Source: Cryptoclostridium sp036644995
Lineage (GTDB): Bacteria; Bacillota; Dehalobacteriia; UBA7702
Assembly: GCA_036644995.1 (NCBI GenBank)
Contig: JAVXOZ010000009.1
Location: 1-64,000 of the forward strand
Length of the DNA stretch: 64,000 bases
Direction: 5' to 3'
The notes beneath the pieces are model-generated. The model saw nothing but the letters and a program-made list of their open reading frames with translations, was not told where the DNA came from and searched no databases. A program made the position numbers and the translations under genes. How positions within the stretch are numbered: position 1 is the stretch's first letter; every line of letters starts with the position of its first letter. Positions 15,730-25,196 of the stretch are shown in pieces.

Positions 15730-16449
15730 TTACATATCATTTACGGAAAGTGGTTGGGAAATATCCCAATGACCCGTTAAACTTTGGGCAGTGGCACCGT
15801 TTATTTTTATTTGTACGGCTTTTACCGAATCGAACTGCCCTAATGTACCCACAATACTTTCCAAAACATAGCGTTCTTCTGCACTATTTAACTTTGCTTT
15901 TTGTATCTCAGGGCTAAAATCCACCGTGCAAAGACCATCCTTGGTTATATTTATGCCCAATACTTCGGCATCCGCAGGAATATAAGACTTTAATGAAGCC
16001 TCGGTAGGCCCTGTTAACAATTCATCCATGGTGGTTTTGGCAACTCCAATTTGATTGATAACGCTGCGTTTTTCCACCGCCATCTCACCTTTACCTTCAT
16101 CCACATAAAACAGCGAAACTTCTTTATAGGTGATAGGTGCTGCAGTTGGTTCAGTTTGGTCTTTAGAAGCCTCTTTATCGCCGGGTACCGGTGGTGCTTT
16201 GGCTATATTCTCTTTGCCTATACCTTTTGCAACCACATCCCCAATGGCATCTTTATCTTTGGTTGTGATACCTTCCTGTTCGTTTAGTTTTGGTAGATTC
16301 TCTTTTTGGGCTAAAGCTGCGGTATCGGCATTTACCGCCTCCTGGGCTTTTTCTCTTACCGAGGCAAAAAAGCCCCCAACTTCCGTTTGAAAAACAAAAG
16401 CTAATAGCACAACAAAGAGCAACCCCGTTATGACTCCTTTTTTCTTCAT
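15730..16449 (-). CDS. GerMN-domain sporulation/germination protein
   Basis: A 239-residue protein with an N-terminal membrane segment or uncleaved signal (residues about 5-25, KGVITGLLFVVLLAFVFQTE), an Ala/Lys/Glu-rich linker and a C-terminal GerMN domain (about 120-235: TTMDELLTGPTEASLKSYIP, then CTVDFSPEIQ). GerMN domains occur in GerM, needed for sporulation and germination, and in some lipoproteins; this one has no lipobox. It probably acts outside the membrane on or near the spore cortex, an inference from the family. RBS AGGGGGA precedes the ATG, and a terminator separates it from topB. Confidence 0.85.
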   Translation of the reverse strand: MKKKGVITGLLFVVLLAFVFQTEVGGFFASVREKAQEAVNADTAALAQKENLPKLNEQEGITTKDKDAIGDVVAKGIGKENIAKAPPVPGDKEASKDQTEPTAAPITYKEVSLFYVDEGKGEMAVEKRSVINQIGVAKTTMDELLTGPTEASLKSYIPADAEVLGINITKDGLCTVDFSPEIQKAKLNSAEERYVLESIVGTLGQFDSVKAVQIKINGATAQSLTGHWDISQPLSVNDM

Positions 16450-16606
16450 TTTAATCCCCCTAAGGCAGTGTTATTTTACTCTATCTTATGGAGATTAGAA
16501 GGCGAATAGAACAACCCGTCCTCAATTTGACAAATTAAGCTGAATTATTTAAAAATGTGTTTCACCAAAATATAAATATCCAACCATACCGATAAAATGG
16601 CAATTT

Positions 16607-16890
16607 ATGGCTCTACACTAAATGTTGTGGTGTAGAATGTAAACTTTACAAAAGCCTCAAAAAAATAGAGCCTATTCAAAAAATCCTGTAAAATAGAATT
16701 GGCTTAACACCAACTTCAAAGGAGAACGAATATGCTCTATACTAATTTACCCCGAATTTATCAGGACTCCAAAAGGTAATCATTACAAAAACAGAAAAAA
16801 CCTTAGTCACCAAAACCATTTTGGAAAAATACCTGTAAAAGTGCATCAATGCTCTGTTTTTGGATACCACAACCATTAACAAAGAGCCAA
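16607..16890. repeat. MITE-like element with ISL3-like inverted ends
   Basis: The left end ATGGCTCTACACTAAATGTT (onward GTGGTGTAGAA) and the right end (minus from 16890) TTGGCTCTTTGTTAATGGTT (onward GTGGTATCC) are imperfect inverted repeats 284 bp apart. There is no intact reading frame inside. The likeness to ISL3-family ends is from memory. Confidence 0.55.
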
Positions 16891-16928
16891 TTTGCCAAAA
16901 CCTAAGTATAATATATTTCCACATAAAA

Positions 16929-16966
16929 AGAAACCTACTTTCCTTTTATATGGAAAATAGGTTTAA
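16929..16966 (-). terminator. Terminator of tRNA-Leu
   Basis: AAACCTATTTTCC and GGAAAGTAGGTTT (one mismatch) on the minus strand, followed by CTTTTTATG, just after the tRNA 3' end. Confidence 0.8.
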
Positions 16967-16969
16967 TTT

Positions 16970-17052
16970 TGGTGCGGTAGGTGAGACTTGAACTCACACG
17001 CTCGCGCACACGCCCCTCAAACGTGCCTGTCTGCCGATTCCAGCACTACCGC
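16970..17052 (-). tRNA. tRNA-Leu (GAG anticodon)
   Basis: 83 bases on the minus strand with acceptor GCGGTAG/CTACCGC, anticodon stem CACGT/GCGTG around loop TTGAGGG, a long variable arm (TGTGCGCGAGCG) typical of leucine, a T arm with GTTCAAGTC, and an encoded CCA. Confidence 0.93.
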
Positions 17053-17089
17053 ATATTAATGCTGCATGTATTTAACACCAGCATTAGTT

Positions 17090-17118
17090 ATTATAACAAA
17101 AGATAAAGAATAAATCAA
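17090..17118 (-). promoter_or_regulatory. Promoter of tRNA-Leu
   Basis: Minus strand: TTGATT, 17-bp spacer, TATAAT, about 40 bp upstream of the tRNA. It sits just past the stop codon of the transglycosylase gene. Confidence 0.75.
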
Positions 17119-17132
17119 GTAGAATTTTATAA

Positions 17133-17729
17133 TTATTTATATATTTTTTGATAGTTTTTCAAATTATCGCTTACTGCCTGTACATAATGGGCAGTTTCCC
17201 CAAAGGGAATACTATGGGCATCGGCTAAAGTTCCGTCCCAAACCCCATCTTTAACCCAGCTGAGCACATTTCCGTAGCCCCCGTTGTAAGCAGCAATAAC
17301 TTTTGTGGTATCATTTTTAAAAATAGAATTTAAGTAAGAAATATACCAAATTGAAATTTTTAGATTATAGGAAGGCTTATCTAATTTATCCTCTTTATAC
17401 TCTATGCCAATTTTACCCGCACACCACTGAGCTGTTTCCGGCATTAGCTGCATTAGCCCTAATGCCCCTTTTTGGGAAACCGCAGTTGGCTCAAAGTTGC
17501 TCTCCTGCTTCATAATGGCATAAACCAAATTAGAATCCACAGTGTATTCATTACAATAAGTAGCAACGGTATAAGAGTGGGGTCTGGGATAAGCCCTTTC
17601 GCTGGTATTGAATACACACACCGCCACCAAAACAAAAATGGATAACAAAATAAATAAAATAAAGAAGGTTCCAACTTTACTTTTTTTCTGTTTTTTAGAA
17701 TATCTGTTATTTTTACGACTCTTTGTCAT
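17133..17729 (-). CDS. Membrane-anchored SLT-type lytic transglycosylase
   Basis: Cleaves peptidoglycan glycan strands, leaving 1,6-anhydro ends. The 198 residues start with a basic segment, one membrane helix (about 23-42, VGTFFILFILLSIFVLVAVC) and then an SLT domain: AIMKQESNFEPTAVS with the catalytic Glu near residue 73, GALGLMQLMPETA, and AAYNGGYGNV. It overlaps the 3' end of the mutM-coaE fusion by 17 bp and is the last gene of the polA transcript. This order is common in clostridia, which supports the start chosen. Confidence 0.93.
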   Translation of the reverse strand: MTKSRKNNRYSKKQKKSKVGTFFILFILLSIFVLVAVCVFNTSERAYPRPHSYTVATYCNEYTVDSNLVYAIMKQESNFEPTAVSQKGALGLMQLMPETAQWCAGKIGIEYKEDKLDKPSYNLKISIWYISYLNSIFKNDTTKVIAAYNGGYGNVLSWVKDGVWDGTLADAHSIPFGETAHYVQAVSDNLKNYQKIYK

Positions 17730-19146
17730 CTAAAAATTTTTTCCTTTTTTCAAAAGCTTCTTTAATTTGATTTTTCATTTCCATTTCCGTACGTGAATTA
17801 TCGATGATTAACTGTGCAAATTTGGCTTTTTTTTCATAAGTCATTTGATTTACCATAATTTTAGTTGCCAATTCCTCATCAATGCCATCTCTTTTTAGCA
17901 ATCTTTGCTTTTGATTTTCATCCCCTGCATAAAGCAACCAAACTTCATCACACAATGCTGTATATTTAGCTTCGATAAGTAAAGGTGCTACCAAAATAAT
18001 AAGTGCATCTTGGGATTTTTTAATGCGGCTGCTGATAATACGCCGTATTGCAGGGTGGGTTATGGCATTTAACTCCTTTACTTTTTCTTTATGGTTAAAT
18101 ACATTGTTACGCAACAGTATCCTGTTTAAAGTGCCATCTTCATTGATAAATTCAGTACCAAAAGTATTTGCAATTTTATTTATTACCGTACTATTGGGTG
18201 CCATTATTTCTCTGGCTATTAAATCCGCATCTAATATTTCAGCACCGAGTATATGTAAATAGTCCGATGCTACGGTTTTACCGCTGGCAATACCCCCGGT
18301 TAAACCTATAACAATTTTTTTTCTTTTTAGTGGCTGACATTGAGGACAATAAGAGGTGCTTCTGCCGCCACATTTTGTTTTTTCTATTATGCTGCCACAA
18401 TTAACACAGGGCAAACCCCCACGCTGAAATATTTTCAAATAATTTTGAAATGTACCTTTTTCACCGTAGCCATCTCTATAATCACTAAAAGTTGTACCTC
18501 TTTTTTCAATGGCAACAGTTAACACTTCTTTTGTGGCTTTAACCAGCATTTTAATATCTTGGGTAGATAAATCAAGTCCTTCTTTTAAAGGATTCACCCC
18601 TGCAGTAAAGCAAATTTCATCGGCATAGATATTGCCAATACCCGCAACCACACTTTGATCCAGTAAAATACTTTTAATCGGTGCGTGTTTTTTTTGGGTA
18701 TATGCTAATAAATGTGCCTCGTTATATTCCGATGTTAAAGGCTCAGGACCTAATTTTTCAATTCCTGAGCCCATGTTTTGTAAATTATCCCCAATCCAAA
18801 AACCACCAAAACGACGAACATCTCTATAATAAATGCCATTTTTTGCAAAATGGATTACCACATGGCAATGATTTATCTGGGGCAATGTTTTTTCAAAATA
18901 AACAAGTTGACCTGTCATACGCAGATGGGCAACGATATATTTATCATTATCCAAAATAAATATCAAGTATTTACCTCGGCGTTCCATGGTTTTAACCACT
19001 CTACCCTCTAAAAAATCACAAAATTCCTCAGCAGTGCAATTTTTCAAAACACCGCTGTGGTTTACCTCTACTTTAATAATTTTTTCAGAACCAATTTGAG
19101 AAAGAATGCTGTTTTTAACCGTTTCAACTTCGGGTAATTCAGGCAT
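17713..19146 (-). CDS. mutM-coaE: Fused formamidopyrimidine-DNA glycosylase and dephospho-CoA kinase
   Basis: One uninterrupted 477-residue frame encodes two enzymes that are normally separate. Residues 1 to about 272 are Fpg/MutM, removing oxidised purines such as 8-oxoguanine: PELPEV start (catalytic Pro2 and Glu3), GNIYADE, and a C-terminal Cys4 zinc finger (CVNC...CPQC). Residues from about 277 are CoaE, the last step of coenzyme A synthesis: IVIGLTGGIASGKT (P-loop), LDADLIAR, THPAIR. The join reads CQPLKRKKIVIG, with no stop and no start signal between the domains. Read in place, it is a true gene fusion in a locus where mutM and coaE are usually neighbours. The A-rich join (A-runs of 5 and 8) makes an assembly error or slippage the main alternative. 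Confidence 0.92.
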   Translation of the reverse strand: MPELPEVETVKNSILSQIGSEKIIKVEVNHSGVLKNCTAEEFCDFLEGRVVKTMERRGKYLIFILDNDKYIVAHLRMTGQLVYFEKTLPQINHCHVVIHFAKNGIYYRDVRRFGGFWIGDNLQNMGSGIEKLGPEPLTSEYNEAHLLAYTQKKHAPIKSILLDQSVVAGIGNIYADEICFTAGVNPLKEGLDLSTQDIKMLVKATKEVLTVAIEKRGTTFSDYRDGYGEKGTFQNYLKIFQRGGLPCVNCGSIIEKTKCGGRSTSYCPQCQPLKRKKIVIGLTGGIASGKTVASDYLHILGAEILDADLIAREIMAPNSTVINKIANTFGTEFINEDGTLNRILLRNNVFNHKEKVKELNAITHPAIRRIISSRIKKSQDALIILVAPLLIEAKYTALCDEVWLLYAGDENQKQRLLKRDGIDEELATKIMVNQMTYEKKAKFAQLIIDNSRTEMEMKNQIKEAFEKRKKFLDDKES

Positions 19147-19148
19147 AT

Positions 19149-21806
19149 TTATTTCACCTCATATTTCTCCAGAGAATACCAATCTTCCCCTGTTTTCACA
19201 TCTACCAATAAAGGAACTTTTAACTGAACGGCATTTTCCATAACTTCTTTTAGTAATTCAGCGGTTTTTGCCAACTCATTTTTTGGGCAATCCAGAATTA
19301 GCTCATCGTGAACCTGTAAAATCATTTTGCTCCGCAACCCGGCTTGATTCAGCCTTTTAAACAGCTCTACCATGGCATATTTGATAATATCCGCAGCAGT
19401 ACCTTGAATAGGGGTATTCATTGCTGTACGCTCCGCAAAAGAACGCATTTGGAAATTTTTATGGTTGATATCCGGCAAATAGCGGCGGCGACCCATTAAA
19501 GTGGTTACGTAGCCATTTTTTTTAGCTTCTTCAACTACATTATGAAGATAATCTTGAACTCCGGGATATCTTTGAAAATATTTATCTATATATTCTTTAG
19601 CTTCAATTCTGCCAATGCCTAAATCTCTACCCAAACCATAGCCACTAATGCCGTAAATAATACCAAAATTTACAGCTTTAGCCTTGCGGCGCATGGCTTT
19701 ATCCACTTTATCCAAAGGAACATCAAAAATTTCTCCGGCGGTACGGGCATGGATATCTTCATTATTTACAAATGATGAAATTAAACCTTCATCACCTGCA
19801 TAGTGTGATAAAATACGCAGTTCTATTTGAGAATAATCCGCAGCTAAAAGCACACTGTTTTTATCTTTGGCAGTAAATGCTTTGCGTATTTTTCTGCCTT
19901 CCTCTAAACGCACGGGAATATTTTGCAAATTTGGTTCCGTAGAAGATAAACGACCCGTAGCTGTAACTGTTTGGCGGAATACAGTGTGTATGGCATTATC
20001 TTTGGGCGAAATTAATTTTTCCAACGCATCGCTATATGTAGATTTTAGTTTGGCAAGTTGACGATACAGTAGAATTTCCTGAATAATTGGGTGTTTATCG
20101 TATAGATTTTCCAAGACCTCGTTATTGGTGGAGTATCCTGTTTTAGTTTTTTTGATTGCAGGCAAGCCCAATTTACCAAAAAGAACCTCACCAATCTGCT
20201 TGGGAGAATTAATATTAAATTCCATATCCGCATATTTATATATACTGGCAGTAATTTCCGCCAATTTGGTTTCTAATTCTTCAGACATTACCTGAAGATT
20301 ATGGCTATCCACATGGATACCCACAGATTCCATATCTGCCAAAACCAAAATCAAAGGACGTTCAACATTTTCGTACAAATAACGCATTTCATATTTATCT
20401 ATTTCGCTGTATAATTTTTCATAAAGTTTAAAGCCCAAAACAGCGGCGGTTTGATTGCGCTTACCTGATTCCAACGAAAAAATATCTTCATTAAGGTAAT
20501 GGGAAATTAAATATTCCATGGAATAATCAGAAATGGTTGCATCTAAAAGATACGCCATTATCTCTAAATCATCTCCGAAACACTTAATTTCAATTCCCCT
20601 GTTTTCTGCACTATGAATTAAGGCTTTATAGTTATGGGATATTATTTTTGCCCGTGTATCTTTAAAAAAGCTGTTTAAAAGTAATCTATGGTTTTCTATT
20701 TCCAAATTAAACACTGCCACATCTTGGGATTTTGTAGCAATAATTACCTGCTCATCTCCGGCTAATACCACTATTTCCCCGGTTAAACAGGATTTAAGCA
20801 TTTCTTCATAATTTAAAACTTCATTATATTCAACATTGGTTTCCCTGTTGGTTTCTTCAAAAAGACTAAGGCTTTCTTGGTTATCTTCGGCAAAAAGACT
20901 ATCCATATCAGATTCTTCCTTGTGAGTTTTTGCTACTTTGGCAGCTTGGGTTTCCACACCTCGCAGCAAACTCCTAAACTCTAAATCCTTATATAATTTT
21001 GCCAAAGCCACCCAGTTTTTTTCTTGGGGAATCATTTCTTCCATGGTTATTTCCAAGGGAATATCATCAACAATGGTTGCTAATTCCTTGGATAAAAATG
21101 CGTTTTCTTTATCTTTTTCTAATTTTTCTTTTAACTTATTTTTGGGCAATTCTTCAATATGTTCGTACAATTCAGTTAAACTATCAAATTGGTGCAAAAG
21201 TTTTAAGGCAGTTTTTTCTCCCACTCCTGCCACACCCGGAAGATTATCCGAGGCATCACCCATAAGCCCCTTTAAATCTATAAGCCTTTTTGGGGTTATT
21301 TGGTATTTTTCTTCAAATGCCGCAACATCGGTTACCACTAAATCTGCCAAGGTTTTTTTGCCGCTAATTACTTTAACGTGTTCGTTCAACATTTGCAGTA
21401 AATCTTTATCTCCGGAAAAAATTATTACATCATCACCCTTATCCTGACCTCGCTTTGCCAAAGTACCAATGATGTCATCTGCTTCAAATTCATCCATTTC
21501 CAAAGTTTTATAACCATTTTGAGCCAAAACCTCACGAATAAGAGGAAATTGTTCCACCAATTCTGCATCTATTGGTTTTCTTTGTGCTTTATACTCCGGA
21601 AATTTTTGATGGCGAAAAGTATTTTTACCCTTATCAAAACAAATTGCAATATGGGTTGGTTTTTCTTGATCTATAATTTTTTGCAGCATCATCATAAAAC
21701 CATAGGCAGCGTTGGTATATCTGCCATCAGAGGTTTTTAAAAGCGGTAAACCATGATATGCTCTATGCAACACATTATTTCCATCTACTAAAAGAATTTT
21801 ATTCAT
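19149..21806 (-). CDS. polA: DNA polymerase I
   Basis: Repair and Okazaki-fragment polymerase of 885 residues. Residues 1 to about 290 are the 5'-3' exonuclease (LLVDGNNVLHRAYHG, EADDIIGTLA, GLMGDASDNLPGV). About 330-480 are a degenerate 3'-5' exonuclease-like domain in which the catalytic Asp-x-Glu is missing (VVLAGDEQV instead), as in Bacillus PolA, so proofreading is probably absent. The rest is the polymerase (ADYSQIELR motif A, QVHDELILD motif C). The ATG at 21806 is preferred: GAGGTG lies just before it, and the upstream in-frame ATG overlaps that RBS. The mutM-coaE fusion starts two bases after its stop, forming an operon with the transglycosylase. Confidence 0.96.
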   Translation of the reverse strand: MNKILLVDGNNVLHRAYHGLPLLKTSDGRYTNAAYGFMMMLQKIIDQEKPTHIAICFDKGKNTFRHQKFPEYKAQRKPIDAELVEQFPLIREVLAQNGYKTLEMDEFEADDIIGTLAKRGQDKGDDVIIFSGDKDLLQMLNEHVKVISGKKTLADLVVTDVAAFEEKYQITPKRLIDLKGLMGDASDNLPGVAGVGEKTALKLLHQFDSLTELYEHIEELPKNKLKEKLEKDKENAFLSKELATIVDDIPLEITMEEMIPQEKNWVALAKLYKDLEFRSLLRGVETQAAKVAKTHKEESDMDSLFAEDNQESLSLFEETNRETNVEYNEVLNYEEMLKSCLTGEIVVLAGDEQVIIATKSQDVAVFNLEIENHRLLLNSFFKDTRAKIISHNYKALIHSAENRGIEIKCFGDDLEIMAYLLDATISDYSMEYLISHYLNEDIFSLESGKRNQTAAVLGFKLYEKLYSEIDKYEMRYLYENVERPLILVLADMESVGIHVDSHNLQVMSEELETKLAEITASIYKYADMEFNINSPKQIGEVLFGKLGLPAIKKTKTGYSTNNEVLENLYDKHPIIQEILLYRQLAKLKSTYSDALEKLISPKDNAIHTVFRQTVTATGRLSSTEPNLQNIPVRLEEGRKIRKAFTAKDKNSVLLAADYSQIELRILSHYAGDEGLISSFVNNEDIHARTAGEIFDVPLDKVDKAMRRKAKAVNFGIIYGISGYGLGRDLGIGRIEAKEYIDKYFQRYPGVQDYLHNVVEEAKKNGYVTTLMGRRRYLPDINHKNFQMRSFAERTAMNTPIQGTAADIIKYAMVELFKRLNQAGLRSKMILQVHDELILDCPKNELAKTAELLKEVMENAVQLKVPLLVDVKTGEDWYSLEKYEVK

Positions 21807-22100
21807 AATACACCTCATTAGAAAAATTCGCTAAAAACCCTAAATTACCTTTTTAAAAAGAGCATTATCCTTATTTTTTACAGGATAAAATATAAATATC
21901 TTCCTATTTACTATATCTTTAAGTGTTTACCCAATTTTAAATTTTAAACTATATAAAAATAAATTATAAATATTTGCGAAAAAGTATTTAATTTTCAACA
22001 ATTTAGTGTTATTATAATAGTAGTAATATTATAAGTTAAAATATCTCCCCCTTTTATTGTGATGTGGTTTCTTTTTCTACACATGAAAGGGTGAAATATT
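21807..22100. other. Divergent intergenic region polA / cobW
   Basis: AT-rich spacer. A TATAAT at 22013-22018 could be the -10 of the cobW operon but lacks a good -35. No riboswitch motif is visible upstream of the cobW-type gene. Confidence 0.4.
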
Positions 22101-23030
22101 ATGAAAACAAAAATCGATGTTATATCGGGATTTTTAGGTGCCGGTAAAACTACCCTAATCAAAAAAATAATACAAGGTATGCCCAGTAAAGAAGATATTG
22201 CCATAGTGGAAAACGAATTTGGCGATATTGGAATAGATGGGGATATCTTAAAGTCGTGCAATATTAACGTTCGTGAAATAAGCGGCGGCTGTATTTGTTG
22301 CAGTTTACACGGAAATTTTATAGCCGCAGTTACAGAATTAGTTAATGAATATGCGCCCCAACGCATTATCATTGAGCCAACAGGAATTGGCAAATTATCA
22401 GATGTACTCGATGCCTTAAAATCCGCAGGGAAAAAAGTTGATATCGAGTTTAATATAATTGCAGCAGTAGTAGACCCTTTAAAATTTCAAATACTAAACA
22501 ATATGTTTGGAGCGTTCTTTCACAATCAAATAGCCACAGCGCAAACCATTTTTTTAAGCAAAGCACAATTTGCAGATGAGAACACTATTATGGACGTTAC
22601 TAAAAAAATAAGGGCTATAAACCCAGTTGCAACCATTGTAACAGCACCTTGGCAGGATTTGCCCGATACAGATATATTAAAAATAGCAGAGGATGACCGT
22701 ATAGATAAAATCTTGGATTTAACAAACTATACTTACAAATATAGCAAAAATGATCCCATTTCTCAAATATCTTCATTGTGCTTTTGCCCCAAAAAGCCTC
22801 ACACTAAAAAAGAATTTAGAGCTTTATTAGAAAAAATAGCAACTAATAAAGAATTGGGATTGCTTTTACGTAGCAAAGGATTTTTTAGTACCCCGGAGAA
22901 TAAATTCATTCAGTTTGACTATACTCCAGGTGCCATAAAATTCACAACATCCCATACCGATGCAGAAGATAAAATTATTATCATCGGTAAAAATCTAAAT
23001 AAACCGGCAATAGATAAATATTTTTGCTGA
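22101..23030 (+). CDS. CobW-type G3E GTPase (metallochaperone)
   Basis: A 309-residue GTPase of the COG0523/CobW group, which load metals such as Co, Zn or Ni into partner proteins. It has the Walker A SGFLGAGKTT at 9-18, the hallmark metal site GCICC (Cys64, Cys66, Cys67) and EPTGIG in switch II. The usual C-terminal CobW domain follows. It lacks a His-rich stretch. It is 31 bp from the corrinoid-activator gene and next to the methylamine genes, so a role in delivering metal to the corrinoid or activator system is plausible but inferred. It stops with TGA. The start has AAAGGGTG upstream. Confidence 0.88.
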   Translation: MKTKIDVISGFLGAGKTTLIKKIIQGMPSKEDIAIVENEFGDIGIDGDILKSCNINVREISGGCICCSLHGNFIAAVTELVNEYAPQRIIIEPTGIGKLSDVLDALKSAGKKVDIEFNIIAAVVDPLKFQILNNMFGAFFHNQIATAQTIFLSKAQFADENTIMDVTKKIRAINPVATIVTAPWQDLPDTDILKIAEDDRIDKILDLTNYTYKYSKNDPISQISSLCFCPKKPHTKKEFRALLEKIATNKELGLLLRSKGFFSTPENKFIQFDYTPGAIKFTTSHTDAEDKIIIIGKNLNKPAIDKYFC

Positions 23031-23061
23031 ATAAAATATAAAAAGAAAAGAGTGAGGAAAT

Positions 23062-24906
23062 ATGGAATATAATATTAAATTTGAATCACACGATATAAGT
23101 GAAAACATAGAAGGCGGCAAAACTATATTAGAAGCAGCAGCTTTAGCATCTATTCCCATTGAAGGAAATTGCGGCGGAGCGGGAAATTGCAAAAAATGTC
23201 AAGTGGCAATTTTAGATAATAAAGTTTTTGCGGCAAACGCCATCCCTGCCCTATCAAAAAACAAGCCACAAATGGTTCTTGCCTGCAAATATAAGATACA
23301 CAGTGACCTTACCATAAACGTTCCCATTCAAAATGATGCTTTTAAACGTAAAACCACAATGAATTTTCAAAATAAAGATATAAAACCAAATTCCTCTATT
23401 GGTAAATCCTACATTGAATTGGATAAACCTTCTATTAATAACCAAATACCGGATTACGAACGCATAGTTACGGCACTGAACCTTAAGCCCGGAAATCCCA
23501 GTAAGGAATTATTGCAAATATTGCCAAGGGTGTTACGGGATTCAAAATTTTCCATAACCGCAGTAACCAGAGATAATGAATTAATTTGGGTAGAACCCGG
23601 AGATACCACCGCAGAAAATTACGGTTTGGTATATGATATTGGCACTACAACTGTGGTATGCCACTTGATTAATTTAACAAACGGTGCCATAGAAAAATCC
23701 ACAGCAGATACCAATCCCCAAAATATTTTTGGTGCAGATGTAATTTCACGGGTTAACCACGTGATGACCAATTCCAAAAATAATAAAGGTTTAAACCAAC
23801 TTTATACAAAAATAAATACCGTTATCAATGCACTTGCCGTAGAATTAATCAGAAAAAAGAGTATAGATAAAAATAGAATATATGATGTTACCGTTGTTGG
23901 CAATACAACAATGAGCCAACTATTCATGGGTGTAGACCCCACTTATTTAGCAACATCCCCATTTATTCCCACTTACGTTCAAGGGGTGAATTTAAAAGCT
24001 TCAGAACTAAACCTGGATATTAACCCCACAGCAAATGTTTTTTTACTTCCTAATATAGCAGGATATGTAGGCTCTGACACTGTGGGAGTAATTTTGGCAA
24101 CTCATTTACATAAACAACCTGAATACAGCCTTGCCATTGATGTTGGCACCAATGGCGAACTGGCACTCAGCGGCAATGGTAAAATTCTTACTTGTTCCAC
24201 CGCAGCAGGTCCCGCTTTTGAGGGTGCCCAAATAAAATGCGGCATGAGAGCAGCAGAAGGTGCCATAGAAGCCGTTTATATTGATAATGAAACAGGAACT
24301 TGTACATATGAAACCATTGGCAACACAAAACCCAAAGGTATATGCGGTTCCGGGGTATTAGATGTAGTGGCACAACTTTATAAAAGCGGTATTCTTGATA
24401 AATTTGGTGCTTTTAGATTCGGCAGAAATAACGATGGACACATCAACGATAAACTAAAAGAACGCATAAGCAAAGGTGACCACGGCTACGAATTTGTTTT
24501 GGCAACCGCTAAAGAAGCATATAAAGGAATACCCATTGTTATATGCCAAAAAGACATAAGGGAATTGCAAATGGGTAAAGGCGCAATTTATGCCGGCATT
24601 AAAATTTTAATGAAAGAAATGAACATAACCGTTGAAAATCTACAAAAAATTATGATTGCCGGTGCTTTTGGCAATTATATAAAAGTTGAAAGTGCACTTG
24701 CCATAGGTTTACTGCCAAATATAACTAAAGATAAAATATCCTCTGTGGGAAATGCGGCTTCTGAAGGCGCAAGGCTGGCTCTAATATCTAAAGATGAAAG
24801 GGAACTCGGCTGTGAGCTGGCAAAACGCTGTAAGCATATTGAATTATCTTCATACGAAGAATTCCAAAATGAATACATGAATGCTTTAAATTTTCCTGAA
24901 ATATAA
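23062..24906 (+). CDS. RACo/RamA-type corrinoid protein reductive activator
   Basis: ATP-dependent reactivator that reduces inactive Co(II) corrinoid back to Co(I). The 614 residues begin with a [2Fe-2S] ferredoxin domain (Cys37, Cys43, Cys46, Cys75: C-x5-C-x2-C-x28-C) as in bacterial RACo; methanogen RamA instead has C-terminal 4Fe-4S sites. The rest is an ASKHA ATPase of the DUF4445 type (VYDIGTTTVVCHLI near 190, AIDVGTNGEL near 360, IAGAFGNYI near 533). Its position before mtmC-mtmB makes MtmC its likely client. It is co-transcribed with the CobW-type gene, and a terminator follows at 25021. Confidence 0.92.
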   Translation: MEYNIKFESHDISENIEGGKTILEAAALASIPIEGNCGGAGNCKKCQVAILDNKVFAANAIPALSKNKPQMVLACKYKIHSDLTINVPIQNDAFKRKTTMNFQNKDIKPNSSIGKSYIELDKPSINNQIPDYERIVTALNLKPGNPSKELLQILPRVLRDSKFSITAVTRDNELIWVEPGDTTAENYGLVYDIGTTTVVCHLINLTNGAIEKSTADTNPQNIFGADVISRVNHVMTNSKNNKGLNQLYTKINTVINALAVELIRKKSIDKNRIYDVTVVGNTTMSQLFMGVDPTYLATSPFIPTYVQGVNLKASELNLDINPTANVFLLPNIAGYVGSDTVGVILATHLHKQPEYSLAIDVGTNGELALSGNGKILTCSTAAGPAFEGAQIKCGMRAAEGAIEAVYIDNETGTCTYETIGNTKPKGICGSGVLDVVAQLYKSGILDKFGAFRFGRNNDGHINDKLKERISKGDHGYEFVLATAKEAYKGIPIVICQKDIRELQMGKGAIYAGIKILMKEMNITVENLQKIMIAGAFGNYIKVESALAIGLLPNITKDKISSVGNAASEGARLALISKDERELGCELAKRCKHIELSSYEEFQNEYMNALNFPEI

Positions 24907-25020
24907 TACTTAAACCCAAGGTTAAAGAGGTATTTTCAGTTTAATACCCAATCTAAACCTTAAAGCCACAACAAAAATTTACTATTTGCAAATAATACTA
25001 ATATAATAATATATCAGCAC

Positions 25021-25058
25021 AATACACACCATTCGACAAAATGGTGTGTATTTTTTTG
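25021..25058 (+). terminator. Terminator of the cobW-RACo unit
   Basis: ATACACACCATT pairs with AATGGTGTGTAT (loop CGACAA) and is followed by TTTTTTT, 115 bp after the activator gene. It separates that unit from the mtm genes. Confidence 0.9.
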
Positions 25059-25196
25059 CATTAAATCGCAATTATCTAAAGATAGTACCATACTAACAAA
25101 ACATAATACAATAAGCGGTGTTAAAATTTTGTTATTATGAATATAGAAAAAGAAACATTTACATCACTTTTTATTTTATTCCGAAAGGAGGATCAG

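Noticed and set aside
16742..16924. Minus-strand 60-residue frame in the 16607-16890 element as a transposase remnant
   Set aside because: It starts outside the element and has no transposase motif; the interior seems too degraded to assign.
20938..21447. Long plus-strand frame antisense to polA, and similar antisense frames in other genes
   Set aside because: They lack RBS and recognisable domains and lie fully inside strongly supported genes on the other strand.
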